DNA of 41,468 nt from Chloroflexota bacterium (GTDB lineage Bacteria > Chloroflexota > Limnocylindria > P2-11E), in NCBI GenBank assembly GCA_005883775.1, contig VBEU01000056.1, positions 1 to 41,468 of the forward strand. The letters run 5' to 3'. Below, piece after piece: positions 15,580-24,164 of the stretch (positions are counted from its first letter, which is position 1; each line of letters opens with the position of its first letter). The notes below the pieces were generated by a model. That model was not told where the DNA came from. It was given only the letters and a program-made list of their open reading frames with translations, and did not search any database. The position numbers and the translations under genes were made by a program.

Positions 15580-15854
15580 TCCTCGTCGCTTCGGTTTCGC
15601 TCTGTTATTCGTCGGAGCTGCCGTATCGGGTCCCAGCCGGATGGTGGTCGCCTGCTGGGGGAGAACCACGGATAGCCAGCTGCCATCCACTTTTCACGCA
15701 GGACTAGGTATCGGGCGGGCCGCGCAAGTACGTCCCCGCCCGCGGCGTCCTCGTATCCGAAGTGCGTTCCACACGATGAGCAGATTTCGAACGAGCCTGA
15801 GTCGCCGCGCCATGGTGGCTGCCTGAGGTCCGGGTAGCCACAGACCGGGCACAC
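15576..15854 (-). CDS. Small zinc-ribbon-like protein (CPxC...CxxC)
   Basis: 92 residues from GTG 15854. Four cysteines in two pairs (CPVCGYPDL at the start, ICSSCGTHFGYED about 20 residues on) indicate a small metal-binding ribbon. The rest (REKWMAAGYPWFS, PPSGWDPIRQL) matches a widespread family of short hypothetical proteins that begin directly with the first cysteine pair; CTG 15878 in frame would add eight residues. Last gene of the kinase operon, 29 bp after the DinB gene, and convergent with the SpoIID fusion gene with a 4-bp overlap. Function unknown. Confidence 0.6.
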   Translation of the reverse strand: MCPVCGYPDLRQPPWRGDSGSFEICSSCGTHFGYEDAAGGDVLARPARYLVLREKWMAAGYPWFSPSRRPPSGWDPIRQLRRITERNRSDED

Positions 15855-15883
15855 GTGGCTTGGCCGATCGAACGCCAGGGCGA

Positions 15884-16402
15884 CTACTCGCCCTTGAACT
15901 TCTGCGAGTTCCCCATGTGCGGCCAAACCCGCTCTTGCGCGATCGCCAGCAGCTGCTTGGTGTGATTCCGATCGTGAGAGACCCACTCATGGAGTAGGTC
16001 GCGCACGGTGAGGCGCCCGGCCATCGGATGCTCGATGCCCTTGGCGAGATCCGGCGGTTTCAGCGAACGAACGAGATTGATGCTGTCGTTGCGGACACCC
16101 ATGAACTCCATCCAGAGGCTCTGGCCTATCCGCGCGCAATCGTTCCGTTGCCTCGCAACCTCAGCCTGGTCCCACGAGCTGGTCTTCTCTTTGCCGGCCA
16201 GGATCTCGCGGATGCGGCCGGCGAATCCACGCTTCTCGGCCTCGACCAGGTGGCCGACGACCTGGTTGGCGCACCACTCCTTTTCGTCGAAGTGCCAGCC
16301 GCTGTCGGCGTCAAGGGCTGCGAGCTCGGCCTCGATGAGCGCACACGTCGCCTCGAGATACTCGGCGACCTGATCGGTCGTGAGCTCGGACGTCGTGGTC
16401 AT
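15884..16402 (-). CDS. DinB-family four-helix metal-binding protein
   Basis: 172 residues, nearly all helical. Candidate metal ligands are His51 (VVGHLVEAEKR) and the pair in HEWVSHDRNH near residue 140, the pattern of DinB/YfiT-like proteins. Members include thiol-dependent S-transferases (bacillithiol or mycothiol) but most are uncharacterised. Start overlaps the stop of the pseudokinase gene by 4 bp, so it is translationally coupled to the two-component genes. Catalytic activity cannot be assigned from the sequence. Confidence 0.75.
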   Translation of the reverse strand: MTTTSELTTDQVAEYLEATCALIEAELAALDADSGWHFDEKEWCANQVVGHLVEAEKRGFAGRIREILAGKEKTSSWDQAEVARQRNDCARIGQSLWMEFMGVRNDSINLVRSLKPPDLAKGIEHPMAGRLTVRDLLHEWVSHDRNHTKQLLAIAQERVWPHMGNSQKFKGE

Positions 16403-17433
16403 GTGACGAGCTGTGGTGCGCTCCGGATGGGGATCTTCACCTTGAGCACGACGTTACCGTCCGCGCGCGACTCGTGCGTCGACTCACCGTGGAGGAGCTC
16501 GAGACGCTCGCTGCGCCGAATGCCCGACTGGAGCTCGCCGTCGGGCGGCAGCTCCTTGCCGTCGCTCTGAAGGAGAACGTCGAGGGTGTCCTCCTTCCAC
16601 TGGAGGCCAAGGACGATCTCTTTCGCCTGGGCCTTGTCGATCCGCTCGACGAGCGAGTCTTGGATCAGGCGGAAGATCGCGACCTCGTCGTCGGACGGCA
16701 GGCGGCGGTCGCGGCCGGTGCTGGAGAAATCGATGCGTACACCGTGCTTGTCGATGAGCGTCTGGACATAGCGACGCAGTGTGGGAACGAGACCGAGGTC
16801 GTCGAGGATCATCGGCCTGAGCTCGAAGATGAAGCCGCGCAGCTCCTGCAGCGTCTTGTTGACCATCTGCCGGAGCGAGGCGAGCTCGCCCCGCGACTTC
16901 TGCGCATCGACATCGAAGAGACGCTCGCTGATCTCCGACTGGAGGACGACGTTCGCCATCGCTTGCGCCGGGCCGTCGTGCACCTGGCGCGCGATGCGCT
17001 TGCGTTCTTCTTCCTGCGTGTCGACGACGGCCTGAAGAAGACGGCTCTCGTCGATGAGCGGCGCGGTGTCAGGCGGAAGCGGCGGAGCCGTGTACTCGGA
17101 GAGCTGACGCTGCGCCGCGGCGAGGATCTGGGCACTGCGGTCGATGAGCTTGCGCTTCGACTGGAGGGAGTTGAGCTGACCTTCCATGGTCATGCGGCGG
17201 GCCATCGCGGCGGCGTGCTCGTCCGTCGCGCCGAAGATCTCCTCGCGCTGGAAATTCCCCGGATTCCTGCGAACCTCCTCGACCTTGGCCTTCATCTGGT
17301 CTTCGCGCGACTTGAGGCGGTTTACCTCGGTCTGCGTCGACTCGACGAGAAGATCGAGCTCGCGGATCTCGGCGGTCACCTTCTGCTGCTCGGTCGCGAT
17401 CTCCGCGAGGACGCTGGGTGGTGCCATGGTCAA
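16399..17433 (-). CDS. DegS/NarL-type sensor kinase with decayed ATPase domain (pseudokinase)
   Basis: 344 residues, no membrane segment. A long coiled coil (about 10-115) precedes a HisKA_3 domain with His152 in RQVHDGPAQ. The following ATPase domain is degenerate: the N-box asparagine region reads RLIQDSLVERIDKA instead of EALxNxxxHA, the G1 motif DDGxG reads SDGKEL, and the G2 loop is only vaguely present (GIRRSERLELL). It should therefore not bind ATP normally, yet may still dimerise and accept or transfer phosphate through His152. Overlaps the regulator before it and the DinB gene after it by 4 bp each. Compare the intact kinase at 18131-19144 in the same operon. Confidence 0.8.
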   Translation of the reverse strand: MTMAPPSVLAEIATEQQKVTAEIRELDLLVESTQTEVNRLKSREDQMKAKVEEVRRNPGNFQREEIFGATDEHAAAMARRMTMEGQLNSLQSKRKLIDRSAQILAAAQRQLSEYTAPPLPPDTAPLIDESRLLQAVVDTQEEERKRIARQVHDGPAQAMANVVLQSEISERLFDVDAQKSRGELASLRQMVNKTLQELRGFIFELRPMILDDLGLVPTLRRYVQTLIDKHGVRIDFSSTGRDRRLPSDDEVAIFRLIQDSLVERIDKAQAKEIVLGLQWKEDTLDVLLQSDGKELPPDGELQSGIRRSERLELLHGESTHESRADGNVVLKVKIPIRSAPQLVT

Positions 17434-18134
17434 TTACCGATCTCCGGTCCCTTGATCCAACCTTGCCGGATCGCGTACACGACAGCCTGCGTGCGGTCGT
17501 TCACCGACAGCTTGCGCAGGATGCTCGACATGTGATTCTTCACCGTCTGCTCGGAGATAGCCAGCGCGTAAGCCACCTCCTTGTTCGTCATGCCTTGAGC
17601 GATGTTGTCCAGGATCTGCACCTCACGGGGCGAAAGCGGCGCGAAGACGTGCGTCGAACCTGGACCATACACGGAAAGCTCGCGGAACTCAGCGAGGACC
17701 TTGGACGCGACCGCCGGCCTGCTGAAGATCTTCTCGTTGATGATGAACTGGCCGGCCCGCACCTTGCGGATGGCGTCGATGAGCTCGGTCGGCTCGCAGT
17801 CCTTGTGGAGGTAGGCGGCCGCACCGGCTCGGATCGCCTCGAAGAGGATCTGCTCCTGATCCTGGGCGGTCAGGATGACGACGCCCACGGCCGGGAGCTC
17901 GCGGCGCACCCGCTGCGTGGCCTTGATGCCGGATAAGCGTGGAAGATCCACCTCGATGACGAGCACGTCCGGCTCGAGCTCGTTCGTCTTCGCGACCGCC
18001 TCTTCACCGTCGGAAGCGACGGCGACGATCTCCATGTCCGGTTCCTTCTCGATGACCTGCCGGATTCCCATTGTCGTGATCCGACTCGCGTCGGCCAGAA
18101 GGATCCGGATCGCGCGCTCGGGCCTCTCGCTCAT
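17430..18134 (-). CDS. NarL-type response regulator with Glu at the phosphorylation site
   Basis: 234 residues. The receiver domain (10-125) is followed by a LuxR-type helix-turn-helix (about 165-228: LSPREVQILDNIAQGMTNKE, TVKNHMSSILRKL). The position of the phosphoacceptor Asp is Glu61 (VLVIEVDLP), and the acidic pair is Asp15-Ala16 instead of two acids; Thr89 and Lys111 are kept. Glu at this site often mimics phosphorylated Asp, and loss of one metal-binding acid argues against normal phosphorylation. It is probably active without phosphate or controlled by protein contacts. It overlaps both kinase genes by 4 bp. Confidence 0.87.
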   Translation of the reverse strand: MSERPERAIRILLADASRITTMGIRQVIEKEPDMEIVAVASDGEEAVAKTNELEPDVLVIEVDLPRLSGIKATQRVRRELPAVGVVILTAQDQEQILFEAIRAGAAAYLHKDCEPTELIDAIRKVRAGQFIINEKIFSRPAVASKVLAEFRELSVYGPGSTHVFAPLSPREVQILDNIAQGMTNKEVAYALAISEQTVKNHMSSILRKLSVNDRTQAVVYAIRQGWIKGPEIGN

Positions 18135-19144
18135 TCCTGCTCCTTAGTCCGCTCGTTGCGACGTGGGCGGAGCGGCTCGACCTTCTTTTCGACGGGCAGG
18201 AGCAGCGTGACCGCCGTTCCCTTGCCCGGTGTTGACTGGATCTGAAGCGAGCCCCCGATGAGCTCGGCGCGCTCTCGCATCGAGAGGAGGCCGACTGACT
18301 TCTTGTGACGGGCGGCCTTCACGAGGTCGAAGCCCATTCCATCGTCGGTCACGTGCAGCACCCAACTCTCATTCGCGCGCGACCAGGCAAGCCCGACGGT
18401 GCTGGCGTGCGCGTGTTTGTGGACGTTCTGCAGCGCCTCCTGCATGACCCGGTAGACGGCGAGCTCTTCCATCGGGGAGAGCCCGGTGTCCTTGAGATCG
18501 AGCTGGCTACCGACCTTGATGCCGCAGCGGGCTTCCCACTCCGAGGCGTAGTTGCGGATCGCCTCCGCGAGGCCGAGCTCGGTGAGCTCGGGAGGACGAA
18601 GGTCGTAGATCATCGCGCGCACCGAGTCGAGCGATCCACGGAACTGGCCCTTGAGATTCGCAAGCTCGGTCTTCAGGGTCTGACGGACCTCGGCCGGAGC
18701 GCGCTCCGTGATGCGCTCGAGGTACTCGACTTCGAAGATCGCGTTCGCAAGCACCTGGGCCGGACCGTCGTGGACGTCCCGGTAGAGACGCTCGCGCTCG
18801 GCCTCGAGGCTGCCGAGCACGCGCTGGGCGACCTCGACCGACACGTCGTCGCTGTCCGACGACGGATCGATGCCCGAGCCGAGCAAATAGGCAGCGCTCG
18901 ACTCGATGTGCTGGATCACGAGCTGCAGCTGCTTGAGACGACGGTAGTCACGCTGGGTCTCCTCATCGAGCTCCCCGTGCGTCGTCTCGCGCGAGCGGTC
19001 CTCGGCGTGTTTCTGATAGGTGCGACCGTACTTTTCGACCTGCTGCCGGAGAGTCCGGACGTCACGCCGCAGCGCGTCGACGATCGCGTCGAATTGCTCA
19101 TCGAGATCGTCGGATGCTCGCGCAACGCGGACTGGATCGCTCAT
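18131..19144 (-). CDS. DegS-like cytosolic histidine kinase (intact)
   Basis: 337 residues, no membrane helix. A coiled-coil region (about 15-115) leads into HisKA_3 with His125 in YRDVHDGPAQ, then a full HATPase domain: N-box YRVMQEALQNVHKHAHAS, G1 VTDDGMGFD and G2 SVGLLSMRERAELIGGSL. It should autophosphorylate in the cytosol in response to an internal signal. First gene of its unit: ATG 19144 has TAGACT 8 nt upstream, and the stop overlaps the regulator start by 4 bp. Paired by position with a regulator that lacks the usual phosphoacceptor, so the real phosphate target may be elsewhere. Confidence 0.88.
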   Translation of the reverse strand: MSDPVRVARASDDLDEQFDAIVDALRRDVRTLRQQVEKYGRTYQKHAEDRSRETTHGELDEETQRDYRRLKQLQLVIQHIESSAAYLLGSGIDPSSDSDDVSVEVAQRVLGSLEAERERLYRDVHDGPAQVLANAIFEVEYLERITERAPAEVRQTLKTELANLKGQFRGSLDSVRAMIYDLRPPELTELGLAEAIRNYASEWEARCGIKVGSQLDLKDTGLSPMEELAVYRVMQEALQNVHKHAHASTVGLAWSRANESWVLHVTDDGMGFDLVKAARHKKSVGLLSMRERAELIGGSLQIQSTPGKGTAVTLLLPVEKKVEPLRPRRNERTKEQE

Positions 19145-19158
19145 CGGCGGTCAGTCTA
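19145..19158 (-). promoter_or_regulatory. Putative leaderless promoter (-10) of the kinase operon
   Basis: On the minus strand TAGACT (19158-19153) is followed by 8 nt and the ATG at 19144. It fits TANNNT and there is no Shine-Dalgarno. It lies just downstream of the last gene of the glycan cluster (stop at 19166), so the kinase genes can be expressed separately from it. Confidence 0.45.
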
Positions 19159-19165
19159 GCGGCGC

Positions 19166-20593
19166 TCAGCGCGAATTCGGGACGATGAAGAGCACGTATG
19201 ACGCGCTCTCGGTGACGATCGACCATCCCAGATCGCGTGCGCGTACCGCGAGGGGCGAGCCGGGCTTGACCAGAAGCGCTCGCGCACCGCGCCGTGCGAG
19301 AACATCACGCCAAGTGGGACCAAGAGAGACGAGGGTCTCGTAGTCGCGGAGGGCATCACCGGTGTATGGGAAGAGTCGGCCATCGATAAAGACCGGAGTT
19401 GCAGGCGCGTACCAAATCAGGAAACCGCCCCAGTCGTAGTCGTTCACGACGCCTGGGCCGGGCGGCAGAGACGAAAGCGCGCCGGCCGGATACGCCGTGA
19501 GGTTCGGCTCGCCACGCGCCACAAGACCCGCACCCACGATCGCCGCGAGCGCGACGACGAGCGTCGCGACGTCGATACGGGGCGATGGGACACGCGGGGC
19601 GAAGTCGGGGAGGCGCACGTTGATGCGAAAGTGCGCCGCGATCGCACCAATGGCCGCGGGCGCGTGCGCCGCGAGATATGGAGCGGAGGCGACCGCGAAG
19701 AAAGGCGTGTGACGCGCGGCGGTCATGGAAACGAAGAGCACCGGGACGAGAAGCGCGACATCGCGCAGTCCCGCCGGACGCGAGAGCTGCGCAGTCACGA
19801 GAACGGCGAGGACGATGAAGGCGAACAGGAAGCCGTATGGCTGTGTCACGTCGGGCACGCCCTCCTCCTGGATGACCCGAGGCGGCGAAAGGAAGTGGCC
19901 GCTTGCGGAGGTCCAGATGGAGATGCCCGACGGCGTGAGGAGCGTCACCGCGATGCAGGCGGCCACGACACCGACCGCAACGCGGCGCGCATCCGGTCGG
20001 CGAAGCCAGAGCTCGGCGCAGGCTATCGCCGTCACGGCGAGGCCGAGAGCGAACGAGGCGTGGAGATTCGCCCATACCAGGATGAGCGCCGGCGCGGCGA
20101 TGAGGACGCGCGGTCGCTCGGCCGACATCCGCAAGAGAAAGATGAGGACAGCGAAGCAGCAGAGGCCCATGAGCTGCGGGCGCTCGGTCCACGCGAAGCG
20201 CGTCAGCGCGATCGCGGGGAGTGCCGCCATCGCGGCGACGATCGGCCGGCGCTGCGCGTGGAGCGCCGTGGCGACGATGAGCGTCACGATCGCGGCGACG
20301 AGGACAGCGCGCAGCACGATGATCCCGTTCCAGCCGAGAGCCGCGTACGCCTCATACCAAAGGACCTGACCCAGCCACTGATCCGTGAGTACCGGCAATC
20401 CGTTCACCGACCACGAAAACGTGTCGACCCGGGCGAGACCGTCGGTCAAGGTCTGACGCCCCTGCGCGAGGTGCCAGAAGAGATCGGGATCGCCGACGGT
20501 CGCGAGAGTGGATAGCGCGCCGAAGATCCCGCCCGAGAGGAGCGGCAGCGACCACGAGAACGCGCGGGTCACGGCCGTGCCAGGACGATCCAT
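19166..20593 (-). CDS. GT-C-like polytopic membrane protein, copy 2 of a tandem pair
   Basis: 475 residues with about ten membrane helices. The first loop contains GDPDLFWHLAQGRQTL and, further on, DQWLGQVLWYE, an acidic-loop pattern seen in GT-C-like proteins of many Chloroflexota and Acidobacteria annotated as hypothetical. The C-terminal 110 residues are extracytoplasmic and carry NDYDWGGFLIWY, PVFIDGRLFPY and RDYETLVSL. The neighbour at 20569-21963 has the same architecture and motifs, so the two are paralogues overlapping by 25 bp. Polyprenyl-phosphate sugar transfer outside the membrane is plausible from fold and neighbours, but no substrate can be named. Last gene of the glycan cluster. 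Confidence 0.7.
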   Translation of the reverse strand: MDRPGTAVTRAFSWSLPLLSGGIFGALSTLATVGDPDLFWHLAQGRQTLTDGLARVDTFSWSVNGLPVLTDQWLGQVLWYEAYAALGWNGIIVLRAVLVAAIVTLIVATALHAQRRPIVAAMAALPAIALTRFAWTERPQLMGLCCFAVLIFLLRMSAERPRVLIAAPALILVWANLHASFALGLAVTAIACAELWLRRPDARRVAVGVVAACIAVTLLTPSGISIWTSASGHFLSPPRVIQEEGVPDVTQPYGFLFAFIVLAVLVTAQLSRPAGLRDVALLVPVLFVSMTAARHTPFFAVASAPYLAAHAPAAIGAIAAHFRINVRLPDFAPRVPSPRIDVATLVVALAAIVGAGLVARGEPNLTAYPAGALSSLPPGPGVVNDYDWGGFLIWYAPATPVFIDGRLFPYTGDALRDYETLVSLGPTWRDVLARRGARALLVKPGSPLAVRARDLGWSIVTESASYVLFIVPNSR

Positions 20594-21963
20594 CGACCAG
20601 CGCTATCTGTGGAACGCACCCGCCAGCCGTCCTCACGCAACGCGACCGCGAGCGGACGCTCTGGGCGGAGGAGCAGCTCGCTCACCTTGTATTTGTCGAG
20701 AAGGTCGCGCCAGCCCGGCCGGAGCGAGACAAGCGCGCGATAGTCGTCGAGCACACCGCCGAGGTACGGCACGTAGCGTCCATCGATGAACACCGGGCGC
20801 TCCGGCAGATTGAAGATGAGGTAGCCGCCCCAGTCGTACTCGTTCAGGAGAACGCCGTGTTCCTCGCGGAGTGCATCGAGCGCCGCGGCGGGATACGCGC
20901 GCGCGTCGGGATGAGTCGGGGCCGCGAGCGCGCTCGCGAGTGCGGCGATGACGAGCACGACAGCAATGGGCAGGCGCACCGGTGCCGGCAGCTCGTATCC
21001 GCGCCACCGTGGCACGAGCGCGGTGAGGCGCGCGCCGAGAAAGGCCGTCGCCGCGAAACAGAAGAAGAGCATCTGTCGCTGGGCGGTGAAGGCGAGATAG
21101 AGGAGGGGCGCCAACAGCATCGCCTCGAGGAGCGAACCACCGCGGAGGAGCGCGCTCCCGATCACGAGCAACACGAACCCGGCGAACAGGGCGCCCGCCG
21201 GCGTCACGACGTCCGGCGGAAGGAACTCGGTCAGGAAGCGCGGCGGGTTCAGGAAGTCCTCGCGCGCCGCGCCAGCGAGCTCCAGCGGCGCGGGGTTGAG
21301 GAACGTGACCGCGACGCACGCGATCGCCGTCAGAACGAGTGGGAGCCCGCGCCGTCCTTTCGTGAGGAGGCCCTCGGCCGCGAAGATCGCGACGACCGCG
21401 AGGCCGAGGAGATACCCACCATGCAGATTCGTCCACACGAGAAAAAGCGGCGGGAGGATGAGCAACCGTCGCGAGAAGCCAACGGGCAACGAAAGGAGGA
21501 GATCGAGGAGCGCGGGAAAAAGGGCCAGCGTGAAGAGCTGCGGCCGGTCGGTCCACGTGATCTTGGAGACGAGCAGGGCCGCGGCGACGAGTGGCAGCGA
21601 GATCCACCAGGCGGCTCCACCCCGGCGCGCGAGTCGCACGACAAAGAAGGCCGCGAGCGCGATGAGCGTCGCGCGGAGGACCGCGACACCGGCCCACCCC
21701 GCCGCCGTAAACGAGCCCGCGAAGGCGAGCTGCCCGAGCCATTCCCCGACCCCGAAGTGCATGCCCGCGACCGTCGAGGAGAAGATGTCCTGCCGGAGGA
21801 ACGCGTGGTGGTCGAGCATCCACCGGCCCATCGCGAGCTGCCAGTACGTATCGGAGTCGGTCGACGGCAGGCCCACCGCGATGATGAAGGCCGCACCCGC
21901 AACCGCGAGCGGGTACGCGCTCGCCGAGAGGTTCGCGGCTAGCGGTCGCGGCGCAGTAGCCAT
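20569..21963 (-). CDS. GT-C-like polytopic membrane protein, copy 1 of a tandem pair
   Basis: 464 residues with about ten membrane helices. First-loop motif DSDTYWQLAMGRWMLDH and GEWLGQLAFAG, central DRPQLFTLALFPAL, and extracytoplasmic C-terminal motifs LNEYDWGGYLIFNLP and PVFIDGRYVPY. All of these recur in the next gene. ATG 21963 was chosen because the membrane domain starts directly after it and upstream codons run through the GT2 gene. Overlaps GT2 by 25 bp and copy 2 by 25 bp, so all three are co-translated. Likely acts on lipid-linked sugars in the envelope; inference from fold class and context. Confidence 0.7.
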   Translation of the reverse strand: MATAPRPLAANLSASAYPLAVAGAAFIIAVGLPSTDSDTYWQLAMGRWMLDHHAFLRQDIFSSTVAGMHFGVGEWLGQLAFAGSFTAAGWAGVAVLRATLIALAAFFVVRLARRGGAAWWISLPLVAAALLVSKITWTDRPQLFTLALFPALLDLLLSLPVGFSRRLLILPPLFLVWTNLHGGYLLGLAVVAIFAAEGLLTKGRRGLPLVLTAIACVAVTFLNPAPLELAGAAREDFLNPPRFLTEFLPPDVVTPAGALFAGFVLLVIGSALLRGGSLLEAMLLAPLLYLAFTAQRQMLFFCFAATAFLGARLTALVPRWRGYELPAPVRLPIAVVLVIAALASALAAPTHPDARAYPAAALDALREEHGVLLNEYDWGGYLIFNLPERPVFIDGRYVPYLGGVLDDYRALVSLRPGWRDLLDKYKVSELLLRPERPLAVALREDGWRVRSTDSAGRWIVLARP

Positions 21964-22619
21964 CGGACCGTGAACGCCGCGACGTCGCGCATCGCGAGGA
22001 ACGCTCCGGCCGGCGTGACGCCCTCCGCGATGCCCGCGATGCGCGGCCGGTGAGGGATATCGATCTCGCGGACGACGCGGCGGCGCGAACAGAGGGTGAT
22101 CAGTATCTCGGCCTCGGAGAAGTTCGACTCGCTGCGCGGCGGAGCGGACCGCAGCTCCTCCGCGCGGTAGAGCTTCACGCTGTCGATGTCGTGCACGGGC
22201 AACCGGAAGATGCGACGCAGCAGACCCGAGTACAGCTGTGCGATGACCACACGGCTTGCGGGATCGCGTCGCGGGACGCGGCGACCGACGACGAGCGCGG
22301 CGCCATCGCGGATCCCCCACATCGGTTCGAGCGCCGCGGCCGGCACCTGACCATCACCGGGAGTGAAGTAGATCCATTCGCCACGTGCCTCGGCGTAGAG
22401 GCGTTTCATCGTGAGAGGGATGCCCTCTCGCGACGGATTGCGCAGGAGTCTGAGCTCCGCTACTTCCGCGCAGGAGCGCTGGAGCTCGGCCCAGGTGCCG
22501 TCCGTGCTGCCGTCGTCGCACACGATCAGCTCGAAGCTCGAGGCGAGAGCGCGCGCGGCGTCGCGGTGGCCTCTCACGACCCCGGCCACCGTGACCTCCT
22601 CGTTGTGGGCAGGGATCAC
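21939..22619 (-). CDS. Family 2 glycosyltransferase (polyprenyl-phosphate sugar transferase-like)
   Basis: 226 residues, GT-A fold: IPAHNEEVTVAGVV at the start, CDDGSTDGTW (UDP-binding acidic motif) and YFTPGDGQVP where the DxD-like site lies. Similar to dolichol/polyprenyl-phosphate mannose synthase-like enzymes that charge a lipid carrier for GT-C enzymes, which fits the neighbours. The GTG at 22619 cuts the first beta strand: in-frame codons just upstream read IQLSIV, but no ATG, GTG or TTG lies between them and the TAG of the preceding gene, which is in the same frame. An ATC start at 22634 is possible. No membrane helices are seen. Confidence 0.78.
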   Translation of the reverse strand: MIPAHNEEVTVAGVVRGHRDAARALASSFELIVCDDGSTDGTWAELQRSCAEVAELRLLRNPSREGIPLTMKRLYAEARGEWIYFTPGDGQVPAAALEPMWGIRDGAALVVGRRVPRRDPASRVVIAQLYSGLLRRIFRLPVHDIDSVKLYRAEELRSAPPRSESNFSEAEILITLCSRRRVVREIDIPHRPRIAGIAEGVTPAGAFLAMRDVAAFTVRWLLRRDR

Positions 22620-22643
22620 GATCGAGAGCTGGATTGCGTCACC

Positions 22644-24164
22644 CTAGGGCACGGCGGCTGCGCCGCCGGTGTCCGGCGAGGCGCGAATCAGGCAAAAGAT
22701 GTTGCCGCGGACCGCGTAGATCCGGAGCGTCCCGCGCTCGATGGGCGGGGCGAGCCATGACACCGGATCGCCTCGATAGAGCCCGTCGTACGCCGAAAAA
22801 TGCGCTGCCTCCAGGACGATGCTTTTCGCGCCGTAACGCATGGCCACGCACGCCGCGGTGTCCAGGCCGTCCGCGGGGGTGACAACGACGGGCCGCTCCG
22901 CGATCCAGCGCCAGGCCGCGCCGTCGATCGCGAGGAACGATCCGGCCGGGATCGCGTCCAGCGCGGCGACCCGCGCGCGATACCCCTCATTGAACGTCGC
23001 GTCCCACGTCGTGAGTCCGACCACGGCAAGCGCGACCGCGGCGGCGACCGTGCCGCCGACGGCGAGGCGACGAGTCGCCGCATCGCGACGCTCGAGCCAG
23101 CGCTCGCCGCCGAGCGCGACGAGACCCATCGCGAATGGATAGAACGCCGCCAGCGAGTGGAAGTACGAGCCCCGCGTCGCGTGGAGCGGCCACACGAAGC
23201 TCTCCGCCACATAGATAAGGAGTGCGAGACCGGCGAACGCGCGCACGGAGGGGCGCTGCCAGCCGCCCTTCAGCCCGAGCGCCAGCGGGAATGCAAGGAA
23301 CGCCATGAGTCCGAACAGCGCAACCATGAAGTCCGACCAGAGCGCGCCGAGCCGCGTCGTAACGATCGTGGCCAGCTCGGCGGTGCCGGTCGGCGTGATC
23401 GCGAAGAAGTCCTCGTACCGCGCGAGGAACAGAGTGCGCGCGAGAAGGTCGGGCGATCCACCGAGGGCGACTCCGCGCAGGAGCCACGCGGCGCCGATCG
23501 CGAGCGCGACGGCGCTGCCCGCGACGCCGGCCGCGCGAGAGGATGGCCGCATTGCGAGGGCCAGAAGCGCGACGCCGAAGAGCGCGCCCTCGGCCCGGGC
23601 GAGGAACAGAAGTCCGACCAGAAGGCCACATATCGCGCCGGCACGCAGGTCACCCGTCGCCGCGCGTGCGAACACGATGAAGAACATCGTCCCGATGAGG
23701 GCCGCGATGGCGAACGAATCGAGCGTGACCCACGCGGGCGCGAACGCGCCTCCGCTGAGGCCCGCCAGGGCCGCGGCCACCAGCGCGGCGCGGGACGAGG
23801 CTCCGATCGACCGTGCCGCGGCGTACGCCACCGCGGGAACGAAGGCCGCGACGGCGACGATCGCGGCCTGAGCCGAGCGGAATGTTCCGAGGAGCGGCTC
23901 CAGGACTGCGATGCCGGTGGCCTGCACGACGGTGGCAAGCGGCATCCAGAAGCGGTGGCTCGCGATCGGAAGCGGGTCCAGGTGCGGCGCTTCGAGAAAG
24001 TTCCAGATGAAATCGGCGGTGAGACCTTGACCGTGAGCGAGCCGGCGCGCGACGTCGACGTAGTAGAAGGCGTCGGTAAAGCCTGGTTGGATCACGACGA
24101 ACGCCGCGGAGAGCACGCGGAACGCGACGAACGCGAGCGAAAGGCCGATGAGCCCGCGGCTCAC
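22644..24164 (-). CDS. GT-C/PMT-like polytopic membrane glycosyltransferase
   Basis: 506 residues, about eleven membrane helices. The first extracytoplasmic loop contains QPGFTDAFYYVDVARRLAHG and a second conserved stretch LDPLPIASHRFWMPLATVV, as in dolichyl-phosphate-mannose-dependent GT39/ArnT-like proteins; the acidic residue in FTDAFYY is a candidate catalytic base. The last 120 residues form an extracytoplasmic domain. GTG 24164 overlaps the stop of the flippase-like gene (GTGA), and upstream codons are only the other frame of that gene. Probable role: moving a sugar from a polyprenyl-phosphate donor to an envelope acceptor. Stop codon lies 24 nt before the GT2 start, in the same frame. 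Confidence 0.72.
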   Translation of the reverse strand: MSRGLIGLSLAFVAFRVLSAAFVVIQPGFTDAFYYVDVARRLAHGQGLTADFIWNFLEAPHLDPLPIASHRFWMPLATVVQATGIAVLEPLLGTFRSAQAAIVAVAAFVPAVAYAAARSIGASSRAALVAAALAGLSGGAFAPAWVTLDSFAIAALIGTMFFIVFARAATGDLRAGAICGLLVGLLFLARAEGALFGVALLALAMRPSSRAAGVAGSAVALAIGAAWLLRGVALGGSPDLLARTLFLARYEDFFAITPTGTAELATIVTTRLGALWSDFMVALFGLMAFLAFPLALGLKGGWQRPSVRAFAGLALLIYVAESFVWPLHATRGSYFHSLAAFYPFAMGLVALGGERWLERRDAATRRLAVGGTVAAAVALAVVGLTTWDATFNEGYRARVAALDAIPAGSFLAIDGAAWRWIAERPVVVTPADGLDTAACVAMRYGAKSIVLEAAHFSAYDGLYRGDPVSWLAPPIERGTLRIYAVRGNIFCLIRASPDTGGAAAVP

